Numbered from the stretch's first letter, positions 17,598 through 26,576 are shown. The stretch: 64,000 nucleotides of DNA from Thermomicrobiales bacterium (GCA_023957115.1 JAMLHN010000019.1:1-64000), one strand, 5' to 3'. The notes: generated by a model not told the origin, from the letters alone. Numbers and translations are program-made.

Positions 17598-19264
17598 TAT
17601 TGAAGCATCGAGGCGGCGATGAGGGTGACCGGGAGGGCGCCGTGGCCGAGGAAACGATCGTGGAAGGAGCGGAGTGAGAAGGCGTCGCCGTCGCGTTCTT
17701 CGATGGCAAGGCGGAGCTCATCGATACCGGCCGCTCCAGCGAGTTCGGCCATGCCCATTCCGGGAAACATGGAGATGCGTACCGTCTCGGTCATCGCTTG
17801 CGTCGAGGTCAGGCCGGCCTCATCCCGGAACATGCGCTCGATCCGTCCGAAGGTTAGCTCTCCCGTGTGGAATCCAACGTCCGCGACGGCGCGGGCGGCA
17901 ATGCCAAGACGCCGGTCTGCCTCCGAGAGACGTTGCAGGGGAGTCAAGGCGCCCACTTCTTCCATAAGCTCCGCGGCGTAGCAGGCCCACCCATCGACGA
18001 CGGCGTTCCCGCAGAAGAACGCCGGCCGTGTAGGAACCGGGGTCGCAGCCAACCTCCCGATCCGTGTCGGCGCTGTGCGCGCGTACGCCTGCTGCACATG
18101 ACGGCCCAATCCCGCACTGCGAACGATGGTCTCGAGCAGGATGCGGCTGTCATTCATCGAACGAAGCACCCGTTCCCGCGCGTCCTCGGGAAGTGTTGGG
18201 TCGAGCGCGGGGTAGACGCAAACCCCCTCCCCATCTGAAGCCAGGGGATCCGCACCATAGTAGACGGGCAGGTCGATCACCTCCCGAATGCCACGTTCGT
18301 AGGCGGGAATCGGCTTGAACGCCACCGGACCGTCCGGCCAGGTGAGCAGCTCGGCGCGTTCCGCAATCTCGCGTGCCCAATTCCAGACCGCCGGAAACGT
18401 GGATGCATAGGTCTCCGGGGTAGGATGAATGGCCGGCAGTTGCCGGAGCAGGGCGCGGGGCGCGTTGCGCCAGTCGATGGCGCGTGTAAGCTCGCGAAGC
18501 TCCGTCGTCGCCTCGACCAGCTCTTCATGCGCGTAGGTGAACCACCACTCCGCGGTTTGCGCTGCCGGCAGCACATGCCCCAGATGGAGATACCGGTCGA
18601 TCGCGCCGGCGCCGACGGTATGGATGCCAATGCGGCGTTCGGCCAGGACCGAGCCGAGCCAGCTCGCGTGCTCGGCAACGGCTTCGGCTGCGATTGCAGC
18701 CTGTTCCAGGAAGGCAGGCCGCTCGATACCGCGTTCCTCAGCGAGCTGGGCGAGACCGATACCGAAGAACTCGGCGCCTGCGTTGGCCTGACGGATGGCG
18801 AGCTCAGTCCACGGGAGTGGCGCGGCACGCACCTGACGCGCCGTTTCCAGGAACGCCGGAATCTGCCGCATGCGAGCGACGGCCGCCTCGACGCGATCTC
18901 CGAGCGGAACGGTCTCGTTCCAAAAGAGCGAGGCCACACTGACAATCGCTTCGGTCGTATGCTGAACGGGATTCCCGGTCTGGAAAAACGGAGCGTTCGT
19001 CTCCCAGATCAGCAGCTCGAGCGCGCCGCGCGCCAGAATGCGATCGTACTGCTGTGCCTCGGTATGATCCTGCCAGGGAAGCGCATCCAGCTCGGCGATG
19101 AGCGCCCGGGCGCGGGCAATCCGGTCAGCATTGGCGTCCCGGGAATAGTCGGGAAGGGTGTGGTCGAAGTCCGTCGCGCCGAGCAGGGTAGCGGTGATCG
19201 GATGCCACGCCAGCCAGCTATCGAGAAAACGGTCGAACCAGCGATCGAAGGGGGGTCGGGTCAC
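17597..19264 (-). CDS. DUF885 family protein
   Basis: A 555-residue protein of the DUF885 family, putative zinc-dependent carboxypeptidase-like proteins. N-terminal FDRFLDSWLAWHPITATLLGATDFDHTLPDYS, a helical middle, then VYYGADPLASDGEGVCVYPALDP, RPAFFCGNAVVDGWACYAAELMEEVG and EAGLTSTQAMTETVRISMFPGMGMAEL. No classical HExxH is visible here, so catalytic activity is unproven. GTG start at 19264, three bases after the carbonic anhydrase stop codon, so the two genes are probably co-transcribed. Confidence 0.85.
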   Translation of the reverse strand: MTRPPFDRWFDRFLDSWLAWHPITATLLGATDFDHTLPDYSRDANADRIARARALIAELDALPWQDHTEAQQYDRILARGALELLIWETNAPFFQTGNPVQHTTEAIVSVASLFWNETVPLGDRVEAAVARMRQIPAFLETARQVRAAPLPWTELAIRQANAGAEFFGIGLAQLAEERGIERPAFLEQAAIAAEAVAEHASWLGSVLAERRIGIHTVGAGAIDRYLHLGHVLPAAQTAEWWFTYAHEELVEATTELRELTRAIDWRNAPRALLRQLPAIHPTPETYASTFPAVWNWAREIAERAELLTWPDGPVAFKPIPAYERGIREVIDLPVYYGADPLASDGEGVCVYPALDPTLPEDARERVLRSMNDSRILLETIVRSAGLGRHVQQAYARTAPTRIGRLAATPVPTRPAFFCGNAVVDGWACYAAELMEEVGALTPLQRLSEADRRLGIAARAVADVGFHTGELTFGRIERMFRDEAGLTSTQAMTETVRISMFPGMGMAELAGAAGIDELRLAIEERDGDAFSLRSFHDRFLGHGALPVTLIAASMLQ

Positions 19265-19267
19265 GGA

Positions 19268-19882
19268 CTACGGATCGACCAGCACGACGCGGCCGGTTTC
19301 CAGCTCGTAGACCGCGCCGACCACACGAGTCGTTCCGGCGGCCTCCGCCTCGTCGATGATGGGTGAGATCGTCGAAAGACGCTGCACCTGGCGCCGGACA
19401 TTCTCTTCGATCGCTGCACGCAAGAGATCGGGCGGGTGCTTTTCCTTGGCGATGTGCACGGCTGGTTCGACCGCATCGATGAGATAGGGAAGTCGTCCCG
19501 GAAGGTGAGACCGTTCCTCCACGATCTTGATCGCGGCGGTCAGCGCCCCGCATTGCGTGTGTCCGAGCACGATGAGCAAGGGAACCTGCAAGAAGCGAAC
19601 CGCGAACTCCAGGCTCGCCAATCCATACTCGCTGAGGAAATTTCCCGCGACCCGCACCATAAAGAGGTCACCCGGACCACGGTCGAAGATCAGCTCGGCA
19701 GCCACTCGAGCATCGGCGCACCCGAGAATCGCGGCTAGCGGGTTCTGTGCATCCGCGGCGGCGGCACGCGCGGCGGAGTAGTCTCGCAGCTCCCAGCTCG
19801 CGTTCACGTAGCGTTCGTTGCCCGCCAGTAGTTCGGCCAGCGCTTCATCCGGGGTTGGTGGGGTCGAACTCGAATCGCTCAA
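19268..19882 (-). CDS. Beta-class carbonic anhydrase
   Basis: A 204-residue beta-carbonic anhydrase, interconverting CO2 and bicarbonate in the cytoplasm. Zinc ligands Cys55, His108 and Cys111 (ILGCADARV; VLGHTQCGA) and the Asp57-Arg59 dyad are present. I start it at TTG 19882, preceded by AAGGAG at a good distance; the frame is open 42 residues further upstream, but that stretch has no family similarity. First gene of a pair with the DUF885 gene. Confidence 0.92.
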   Translation of the reverse strand: MSDSSSTPPTPDEALAELLAGNERYVNASWELRDYSAARAAAADAQNPLAAILGCADARVAAELIFDRGPGDLFMVRVAGNFLSEYGLASLEFAVRFLQVPLLIVLGHTQCGALTAAIKIVEERSHLPGRLPYLIDAVEPAVHIAKEKHPPDLLRAAIEENVRRQVQRLSTISPIIDEAEAAGTTRVVGAVYELETGRVVLVDP

Positions 19883-20262
19883 GGTCGCGTGCTCCTTCCT
19901 GTCGGCGCGAGCGCCGAGATCATCGATGCAAGTATCCGCTGCGCGAAGCTCCAATTGCGAAATCAAAACACGGAAAACAGTGAACGGATCGCCCGCTCCG
20001 AGCCTCACGCATTACGCCCAAGGTCGCCCGCAAGGTATCCCCAGAATTTCGGTCGCCAGACGAACGGGAATCTGGAGAAACCTGGGTACCTCGCCCCTGC
20101 TGGAATCTGCCACAGGGATGGTGGTTTGGGTAGGGTCAAATATGGCACCACTGCTCGATTCGGCGGTTCGTCTGGAATCGAATGCATTTTGCGCCGCCCT
20201 GTGGCCTTTCGCTCGTTTGGAAGAGCCTACTCTGTATCGACATCCTCAAAAGGAGCTTACAC
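19883..20262. other. Divergent intergenic region
   Basis: 380 bases between the minus-strand carbonic anhydrase and the plus-strand DUF4397 gene. No gene, array or strong hairpin stands out. It should contain both promoters. A clear AAAAGGAG ribosome binding site precedes the DUF4397 ATG. Confidence 0.5.
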
Positions 20263-21693
20263 ATGACCGAACCCGTTGCGCTCTGGCGCGCATCGCTCCG
20301 CAGTATTGGGATCGCCTTGGCGCTTGCCGTCTCCCTGGCGTTGACGGCGTTTGCTCCCAACGTGGCGACCGCCCAGGATCCGACCGAGACCGACGCCAGT
20401 GTCCGTTTCGTGCACGCGTCCCCCGATGCGCCGCCGGTCGATGTGATCGTCGATGGCGCGGTGGCCGCATCCAACCTCGCCTTTGGTCAGGCAACCGATT
20501 TCCTGGCTGTTTCGCCCAATGAGCATCAGGTGCAAATTGTGCCGAGTGGATCGGACGCATCGTCCGCCGTGATCGATACCACCTTCGATCCCGAGGGCGG
20601 GAGCAACTACATCGTCGCCGCGTCCGGACTGCTCGCCGATATCGAGGCCAAGATCTACGATGTGCACAAGGACGATCTCGATACCGGGAAATCACGTCTA
20701 CGGTTGATCAATCTCTCGCCGGACGATGCGAACGTCGATTTGTTCGCGACCGGTGGAGATGAGCTCTTCGACGATCTCGAGTTTGGCGAAGCGTCCGATT
20801 ACACCGATCTCGACGCTGGAACGTATGACTTCGAAGTACGCCAGCACGATAGCGAAACCGTCGCGCTTGCGATCCCGGGATTCGGGGTTGGCGATGGGAA
20901 TGCCTACGACGTGCTCTTGCTCGGGCAAAGCAGCGATTCGACCTTGACCGTACTCTCACTGGCCACCCCGGTCGATACGCCATGCTCCGAGGTACTCGGC
21001 GTCGGCACGCCGTCTGACGCCTGCGTGCGCGTTATCCACGCCTCCCCAGATGCTCCGGCGGTGGACATCTACGTGAACGACTCGCCGATCATCGAAGGGT
21101 TGGCCTTCGGCGCGTCCACCGACTTCGTTGCCCTGCCGTCGGGGGACGATCGTGAGGTCAAGATCGTTCCGGCCGGTAACCCGGTAGACGATGCTCTCAC
21201 AACCAGCCAGTTCGATCTCGACGCGGGAAATGCCTATGAGGTCATTGCGCTCAATATGCTCGAAGACCTGAATGTGGAGATCGAGGATGTCGATCTCACC
21301 GCCGTTCCGGATGGCCAGGCACGGATGCGGGTCATCCATGGCGCACCGGATGTCGATGGTGTTGACGTGATCGTTACCGACGGACCGGAGCTCTTTGGCG
21401 GGGTCGCGTTCCAGGACGTAAGCGACTACGAAACGCTCGATGCCGGTGACTACGATCTTCAGGTCAAACAGGGTGACGATGTGCTCATTCGGGTTACCGA
21501 CTTTGCGGTCGACCCCGGTATGGTCTACGACGTCATCGTCATCGGTCGCAACGACGACGGTTCGCTCGCCCTGATTGCGGTCTCTGCGCCGACGCAGCCG
21601 GCGACCGGCGCCGCCAGCACGCCGGACACTTCGTCCACCCCTGTCATGGTCGAGGAAGCAACCCCGGAGATCATTGCCACTCCGGCAGGTTGA
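20263..21693 (+). CDS. Secreted DUF4397 repeat protein
   Basis: A 476-residue exported protein with a Sec signal (SIGIALALAVSLALTAFAP, cleaved near ATAQD). It contains four related beta-rich units, each opening with a VRxIHASPDAPxVDVxVxG-like strand: about residues 44, 146, 253 and 348, alternating between two subtypes (ASPDAPxVD and SPDDANVD/APDVDGVD). This means two tandem DUF4397 pairs. The C-terminal tail is Thr/Pro/Ala-rich. Probably cell-surface; no enzymatic residues recognised. A strong terminator follows. Confidence 0.88.
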   Translation: MTEPVALWRASLRSIGIALALAVSLALTAFAPNVATAQDPTETDASVRFVHASPDAPPVDVIVDGAVAASNLAFGQATDFLAVSPNEHQVQIVPSGSDASSAVIDTTFDPEGGSNYIVAASGLLADIEAKIYDVHKDDLDTGKSRLRLINLSPDDANVDLFATGGDELFDDLEFGEASDYTDLDAGTYDFEVRQHDSETVALAIPGFGVGDGNAYDVLLLGQSSDSTLTVLSLATPVDTPCSEVLGVGTPSDACVRVIHASPDAPAVDIYVNDSPIIEGLAFGASTDFVALPSGDDREVKIVPAGNPVDDALTTSQFDLDAGNAYEVIALNMLEDLNVEIEDVDLTAVPDGQARMRVIHGAPDVDGVDVIVTDGPELFGGVAFQDVSDYETLDAGDYDLQVKQGDDVLIRVTDFAVDPGMVYDVIVIGRNDDGSLALIAVSAPTQPATGAASTPDTSSTPVMVEEATPEIIATPAG

Positions 21694-21719
21694 TCCACGC
21701 CGGGTATGCATCTGAACGA

Positions 21720-21750
21720 GAACAGGCGAGGCGTAATGCCTCGCCTGTTC
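21720..21750. terminator. Bidirectional terminator hairpin
   Basis: A 13-bp perfect stem (21720-21732 with 21738-21750) around a GTAAT loop. It lies between the convergent DUF4397 and E2 genes and would serve both transcripts; there is a short T-rich stretch but no long T-run. Confidence 0.8.
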
Positions 21751-21756
21751 CGGTTG

Positions 21757-23118
21757 CTATCTGGTCAGGGCCACCAACGGTTGCTCGATCATCCCCTTGA
21801 TCCGTTGCAGGAAGCGTGCTGCCGGGGCGCCATCGACGACACGATGGTCGAAGGTCAAGCTCAGATAGAGCATCCGGCGAATGGCAATCGTTTCCTCCTC
21901 GACATCGATCACCACCGGTTTCGGCACGATGCGGCCGACCCCGAGAATCGCCGCTTCGGGCAGATTGATGATCGGCGTAAAGGCATCGATCTCGAACATT
22001 CCCAGGTTGCTGACCGTAAACGTGCTCCCTTTGAGCCGATCGCCACCGATCGAGCCGTCGCGGGTTTTTTCGATCAGCTCGGCCGATTCGGCAGCAATAT
22101 CGTGGATCGACTTCCGATCGGCATCGCGCAAGACCGGCGCAAGCAAGCCGCGCTCGGTATCGACCGCTATTCCGATGTGCGCCGCGTCGTATTGGGTCAT
22201 GGCGTCGCCATCGAGGCGGACATTCATCTCCGGCTGATCGACCAGCGCGAGTGCGGAGATGCGCACGAGCAGGTCGGTGATGGATGGGGGCCGGAGTCCG
22301 GGGGCCGGAGTCCGGAGGAGATCGCGTTTGAGTTGCTCTCGGACGTTCCAGAGGTCGGTGGCGTCGGCTTCGGTGGTCAGGGTAACCGGGGCGACGGTGC
22401 GCGCGGTTTCGCTCATCCGGTCGCGGATGCTGCGACGGATCGGCCCAATCGGCGCGGAAACGCCCTCGGCCATAGATGTCGCCGGAACGCCACGGTTCAG
22501 ATCGGCACGCGTGATACGGCCGCTCGGGCGGCTGCTTGGAACCGTCCGCAGATCGACGCCGATCTCCTCGGCCAGTTTGCGCACGCTTGGGGTGGCGCGT
22601 GGTTCCGGAGCGGGAGGCGGCAGTGTGGCCGCGGCGGCACGGACATCCTGTTCCCGGATGCGTCCTCCTTGCCGGTGCCGACGACGGTATCGAGATCGAC
22701 GCCCAGCTCGGCCGCCACCCGGCGCCCGCGGGCTGACCGGCATGACACCATTGTGGGAACCGTTGGACGCCCCCACGGGAGCTGGATCGGTCGGGATATC
22801 GTCATCGACCGGGGATCCAAGATCCTGTGGCTGGGGCGCCGCCGTACTGCCGAATGTATACGCCGGCGGGGGTTCCCCCGGGTCGAGGATGAATCCCAGC
22901 GGAGCGCCGACCGGGACCTCGACGCCGATCGGGGTCGCTTCCGGGATGTACAGCACACCCGAATCGAGCGCTTCGACCTCGGTGATTGCCTTATCGCTCT
23001 CGACCGAGAAGATATGGTCTCCGGCTTCCACCGGATCGCCGTTCGTCTTCAGCCATTCGACCACGGTGCCGACTTCCATGGTCCAGCCGAGACGCGGCAT
23101 CACGATTTCATTGGGCAC
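21757..23118 (-). CDS. 2-oxoacid dehydrogenase E2 (dihydrolipoamide acyltransferase)
   Basis: A 453-residue E2 core enzyme, transferring the acyl group from lipoate to CoA. Lipoyl domain at residues 1-75 with the lipoylated Lys43 (ESDKAITEVEA). Two peripheral-subunit (E3)-binding regions: the first (about 130-162) is scrambled in frame, the second (ATPSVRKLAEEIGVDLRTVP, about 177-210) is intact. Catalytic domain to the end, with the active-site FDHRVVDG. In the first region a two-base and then a one-base deletion (near 22727 and 22662) would restore RRVAAELGVDLDTVVGTGKEGRI. A proline-rich segment at about 22290-22320 is encoded by repeat-like DNA. Confidence 0.9.
   Translation of the reverse strand: MPNEIVMPRLGWTMEVGTVVEWLKTNGDPVEAGDHIFSVESDKAITEVEALDSGVLYIPEATPIGVEVPVGAPLGFILDPGEPPPAYTFGSTAAPQPQDLGSPVDDDIPTDPAPVGASNGSHNGVMPVSPRAPGGGRAGRRSRYRRRHRQGGRIREQDVRAAAATLPPPAPEPRATPSVRKLAEEIGVDLRTVPSSRPSGRITRADLNRGVPATSMAEGVSAPIGPIRRSIRDRMSETARTVAPVTLTTEADATDLWNVREQLKRDLLRTPAPGLRPPSITDLLVRISALALVDQPEMNVRLDGDAMTQYDAAHIGIAVDTERGLLAPVLRDADRKSIHDIAAESAELIEKTRDGSIGGDRLKGSTFTVSNLGMFEIDAFTPIINLPEAAILGVGRIVPKPVVIDVEEETIAIRRMLYLSLTFDHRVVDGAPAARFLQRIKGMIEQPLVALTR
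22285..22320. repeat. CCGGAGT heptamer repeat inside the E2 coding sequence
   Basis: Two and a half tandem CCGGAGT/CCGGGGG-type units lie within the E2 gene, encoding LRTPAPGLRPP on the minus strand. The same unit is otherwise intergenic (positions 1, 6300, 42300). Confidence 0.65.
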
Positions 23119-23179
23119 CGTTTGCTCCTGTTGTCATGTTCGAAATCATGTTCTTGCTTGTTGGCCGCATCGCCTGAAC

Positions 23180-23325
23180 ATTGTCATGCTGAGCGCCAGC
23201 GAAGCATCTCTCTCGTTGGGGGTGGCCCACAGTCCTCTTCTTCATCAAAACACCGTTGCCACTCTTGTTCCCCGGCTGTCGCGTGTCAACGAGCGAGATT
23301 CTTCACTTCGTTCAGAGTGACAATG
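23180..23325. repeat. MITE-like element, about 146 bp
   Basis: The left end (23180-23213, ATTGTCATGCTGAGC...) and right end (23295-23325, ...TTCAGAGTGACAAT) are imperfect inverted repeats of about 30 bases. Length and ends match the element at 61325-61472. It fills most of the gap between E2 and E1 beta. No transposase gene and no clear target duplication are seen. Confidence 0.65.
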
Positions 23326-23339
23326 AGGTGGCCCCGTGC

Positions 23340-23392
23340 TTAGCCTCGGAGAGGCCGTGCCTTGTGAGCCCCTGGTTTCACCCCAGGAAAAC
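23340..23392. repeat. TGTGAGCCCCTGG-type dispersed repeat
   Basis: Sequence around GCCTCGGAGAGGC and TTGTGAGCCCCTGGTTTCA belongs to a family with copies near 27.65, 27.75, 53.31 and 54.26 kb. It contains a GCCT...AGGC stem. It sits just beyond the stop codon of the E1 beta gene. Confidence 0.5.
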
Positions 23393-23409
23393 GCGGCGGA
23401 GCGTCACGT

Positions 23410-24444
23410 CTACTCCGCCATCAAGTCGCGCATCGCTTGCAGGATCTGCTCGCGCGACAGGGTCACCGCGTTCTCCAGCACCGGTGAATACGGAACCGGC
23501 GTGAAGACGCCGTTGAGACGCTGGACCGGCGCATCGAGCTCATCGAACGCTTTTTCCATCACGACCGCGGAGATCTCCGCGCCCATGCCACATGGCTGGA
23601 AGTCCTCGTCGACGACAAGCAAGCGACCAGTTTTGGCCACCGACGCCAGAATCGTCTCCTCATCCATCGGCGCAATCGAGCGGAGATCGAGGACTTCGAT
23701 CTCGACACCTTCCTGCGAAAGTTGCTCCGCCGCCTGGACCGATTTGTCGACCATCGCGCCGATGGCCACCACGGTTGCATCGGTCCCAGGTCGCCGGATG
23801 GCAGCCGTTCCGAAGGGAATCAGCTCGTCCGCTTCGACCGGGGGCACCTCGCCTTTCGCATTCAGCAGCAGCTTGTGCTCCAGGAAGAGCACCGGATCGG
23901 ACCCGCGCAACGCGGTCTTGAGCATGCCTTTGGCATCCCGGGGAGTAGTCGGCACCACGACCCGGAACCCGGGCAGGTGCGCGAAGATCGGATAGTAGTT
24001 GCCGGAATGGTGCGTGGCCGACGAGCCGCCGATGCCGATGCAGCCGCGCAGCACGATCGGCATCTCCAGCCGTCCCGAGGACATGTACTGAATCTTGGCG
24101 ATCTGGTTCACCATCTCGCCGAAGGCATCGAGCGCAAAGTCGAGGAACATGAAATCGACCACCGGCCGGGTGCCGGTCATGGCCGCGCCCGTGCACATCC
24201 CGATGAACCCGCGTTCCACGATCGGAGTATCGCGCAATCGCTCCGGGCCGTATTTCTCGTAGAGACCAAGGGTCGTGTTGAAGTTGCCACCCCGCTCGCC
24301 AATTCCTTCGCCAACGACGAAGATGCGCGGATTCCGCTCCATCTCCTCGTCGAGCGCCTCACGGGCGGCGGTGGTGTAGGTCAGCTCGCGCATACCGGTT
24401 TCCGTACCGTTCTGGACTGCGGTAACCACCTTAGCTCGCTCCAT
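23410..24444 (-). CDS. 2-oxoacid dehydrogenase E1 beta subunit
   Basis: A protein of about 344 residues, the beta subunit of a pyruvate/acetoin/branched-chain-type dehydrogenase. Transketolase central region (FVVGEGIGERGGNF; PIVERGFIGMCTGAAMTGTRPVVDFMF; GIGGSSATHHSGNYYPIFAHLPGFRVVVP) and the C-terminal domain (VEVLDLRSIAPMDEETI-like; DEDFQPCGMGAEI). I start it at Met 24444, overlapping the E1 alpha stop by 14 bases; Met 24393 (MRELTYTTAAREAL) is a good alternative. It forms the thiamine-diphosphate enzyme with E1 alpha. Confidence 0.92.
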   Translation of the reverse strand: MERAKVVTAVQNGTETGMRELTYTTAAREALDEEMERNPRIFVVGEGIGERGGNFNTTLGLYEKYGPERLRDTPIVERGFIGMCTGAAMTGTRPVVDFMFLDFALDAFGEMVNQIAKIQYMSSGRLEMPIVLRGCIGIGGSSATHHSGNYYPIFAHLPGFRVVVPTTPRDAKGMLKTALRGSDPVLFLEHKLLLNAKGEVPPVEADELIPFGTAAIRRPGTDATVVAIGAMVDKSVQAAEQLSQEGVEIEVLDLRSIAPMDEETILASVAKTGRLLVVDEDFQPCGMGAEISAVVMEKAFDELDAPVQRLNGVFTPVPYSPVLENAVTLSREQILQAMRDLMAE

Positions 24445-25423
24445 AGATATGGAGCGCGGCGGTGTCCGGCTCCGGATAGGGGCTGGTTTTGGCGAACTCC
24501 AGCCCGTCGGCAACTACCTCTTCGATTTCCTGGCGTACGGCGTCGATCTGCTCCTGCGTCGCGATGCCGCGATCGAGCAGGCGTACTTCCAGGTCGGCGA
24601 TCGGATCGCGTTGTTTCCACGCGTCGATCTCTTCGACGGTGCGGTACCCGCCGTCCCGCATTCCTTCGGCATGCGGGCGGGTGCGATAGGTCCTGCCTTC
24701 GACGAGTGACGGACCGCCGCCCGAGCGGGCTCGTTCGACGGCAGCCTGTGCTGCTTCGGAAACGGCCAGAACGTCGTTACCATCGACCGTCACGCCCGGA
24801 ATCCCATAGGCGCGCGCCCGCTCGGCCACATCCGTGTTTCGGGTCGCGTAGTCGAAGGGAACCTCGGTGGCGAACTGGTTGTTTTCGCATACGAAGACCA
24901 CCGGCAGTGCCCAGATGGCTGCCATATTGACCCCTTCGTGGAAGGCGCCATTGTTCACGGCCCCATCACCGAAGAAGGCGACGCTGACCTGATCGGTCTT
25001 CATCAACTGGAAGCTGTACCCGGCGCCGGTGGCCTGCAAAATGTTCGGACCGACGATGCCGGTGGTCCCCATTAGGCCAACTTCAGGCACGAAGAGGTGC
25101 ATAGACCCGCCGCGCCCCTTGGAGACGCCGGTTGCCTTGCCAAAGAGCTCGGCCATCACTTCCCGTGCGGGCGCGCCTTTCGCCAGCGCATGACCATGGC
25201 CGCGGTGGGTACTGAAGACCACGTCATCGGACCGCAGGTGGGCGCAGACGCCGACCGCGATGGCTTCCTGTCCAACATAGGTGTGACATGCGCCGGGAAT
25301 GAGCCCCTGCGCGTAGGAACGCGCCAGTGCTTCCTCCACCCGGCGGATGCGCAACATCTCACGCAAGAGCCAGAGTGCTTGCTCGGTCGTCAGATCGAGC
25401 CCGCCCCCAGTAACGACTGACAT
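24431..25423 (-). CDS. 2-oxoacid dehydrogenase E1 alpha subunit
   Basis: A 330-residue thiamine-diphosphate-dependent alpha subunit. The ThDP/Mg motif GDGAVNNG...ENN spans residues 152-182, and the phosphorylation-loop-like YRTRPHAEGMRDGGYR lies at about 243-258. The absence of a long N-terminal extension fits the acetoin/pyruvate dehydrogenase group. The ATG follows directly on the TAA of the M24 peptidase gene, so translation is probably coupled. No E3 (dihydrolipoamide dehydrogenase) gene is in the window, so E3 must be shared from elsewhere. Confidence 0.93.
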   Translation of the reverse strand: MSVVTGGGLDLTTEQALWLLREMLRIRRVEEALARSYAQGLIPGACHTYVGQEAIAVGVCAHLRSDDVVFSTHRGHGHALAKGAPAREVMAELFGKATGVSKGRGGSMHLFVPEVGLMGTTGIVGPNILQATGAGYSFQLMKTDQVSVAFFGDGAVNNGAFHEGVNMAAIWALPVVFVCENNQFATEVPFDYATRNTDVAERARAYGIPGVTVDGNDVLAVSEAAQAAVERARSGGGPSLVEGRTYRTRPHAEGMRDGGYRTVEEIDAWKQRDPIADLEVRLLDRGIATQEQIDAVRQEIEEVVADGLEFAKTSPYPEPDTAALHIYGAS

Positions 25424-26569
25424 TTACGAAATCCCCCATGCAAAGGTCGAAAGAATCTCCGGTCCGCTTTCGGTGACGAGCACCATCTTTTCCGAACGTG
25501 CGCCGAATGTGCCGTCCTTCCCTTGATACGCGCCGGGTTCTACGGAAAAGACCATGCCCGGTTCTATGACGGAGTGATCGTAGGGGACCAGCCGGGGCAG
25601 CTCGTTGACCGAGACCCCAATCTGATGCCCCGCGTAATGCGCCATGGGCAACCCATGTTTGGCGAAGGCCGCCTCAGCAGCGTTGGCGGCGTCGCTCGCT
25701 TTCGCGCCTGGTTTGAGCGCCGCCATGGCGGCTTCGCAGGCATCCTGCGAGGCTTTGGCGTAGCGCTTTTCCTCGGACGTCGGACGTCCACCGATGATGT
25801 GTGTGTTGGTGCAATCGAACCAGTAGCCCTGGAACCGGCCGCTCAGGTCCATCAGGGCCGCATCGCCGGTTGCGGTGATGCGGTTACGCGGTCCGTTGGG
25901 ATAAAGGACCACGGATGCACGCGGCCCGGTCACCAGTTCTCCGGTGAGCGGAATATCCTGCCCCGCTTCCATGAAGATCTGGTTGGAGATCTCACACCAC
26001 ATGGCGATTTCGTTCTTGCCCGCTTCCTGGCAAAGCTGGGCCAGGGTGTTCTGTCCGATATCGGAGAGTCTGGAGGCCGTGCGCAGAAGCGCGATTTCCC
26101 GGTCGGTCTTGATCCAGCGGGCGCGTCGCAGAGGATCCGCCGCATCGATCTGGCGGGCAGGGATCCGCGCTCCGGCAAGTACCGGCACCCAGTCCCACTC
26201 AACGGCCAGCGTTGCGGCGCTCGAATCGAGCCCCAGGGTTTTCAGTGCCTCGGTCAACCCGTCGACATAGCGGGCGCGTGGATCGGTGGCAACGAAGCTG
26301 TCGAAGGTCGGGAATCCGATGACCTCGAATCCGGGCGCGTGCTCGCGCAAGCTGGGCGCCATGCCCTCGGGTGCAAGCACGATACCGCAATCGTCCCTGG
26401 CCGAGACGATCGCCAACCAGGGCGCGACCGTGGTCGCGGCCAACGCCCCAACTGGAATCGGCTGCTCGACATTGGTCACATAGGTGACATGCTCAACCGA
26501 TCCGAGCACCGCTCCATCGGCCCCGGCTCGCCGCAGCTCTTCGCAGGTTTTGGCAAGTTCGTGGTTCAT
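25424..26569 (-). CDS. M24 family metallopeptidase (Xaa-Pro aminopeptidase-like)
   Basis: A 381-residue creatinase/aminopeptidase P-type protein. The N-terminal creatinase domain covers about residues 1-145 and the pita-bread catalytic domain follows. Metal-ligand motifs: MDLSGRFQGYWFDCTNTHI (Asp pair), HYAGHQIGVSV (His), FSVEPGAY (Glu) and FGARSEKMVLV (Glu). It could cleave X-Pro dipeptides or, like creatinase relatives, C-N bonds in small amides. It heads the E1 alpha/E1 beta/E2 operon, which suggests a linked catabolic role rather than general proteolysis. Confidence 0.88.
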   Translation of the reverse strand: MNHELAKTCEELRRAGADGAVLGSVEHVTYVTNVEQPIPVGALAATTVAPWLAIVSARDDCGIVLAPEGMAPSLREHAPGFEVIGFPTFDSFVATDPRARYVDGLTEALKTLGLDSSAATLAVEWDWVPVLAGARIPARQIDAADPLRRARWIKTDREIALLRTASRLSDIGQNTLAQLCQEAGKNEIAMWCEISNQIFMEAGQDIPLTGELVTGPRASVVLYPNGPRNRITATGDAALMDLSGRFQGYWFDCTNTHIIGGRPTSEEKRYAKASQDACEAAMAALKPGAKASDAANAAEAAFAKHGLPMAHYAGHQIGVSVNELPRLVPYDHSVIEPGMVFSVEPGAYQGKDGTFGARSEKMVLVTESGPEILSTFAWGIS

Positions 26570-26576
26570 AGCGAAT

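Noticed and set aside
21706..23343. Plus-strand reading frame of 545 codons
   Set aside because: Antisense to the E2 gene; no recognisable domain.
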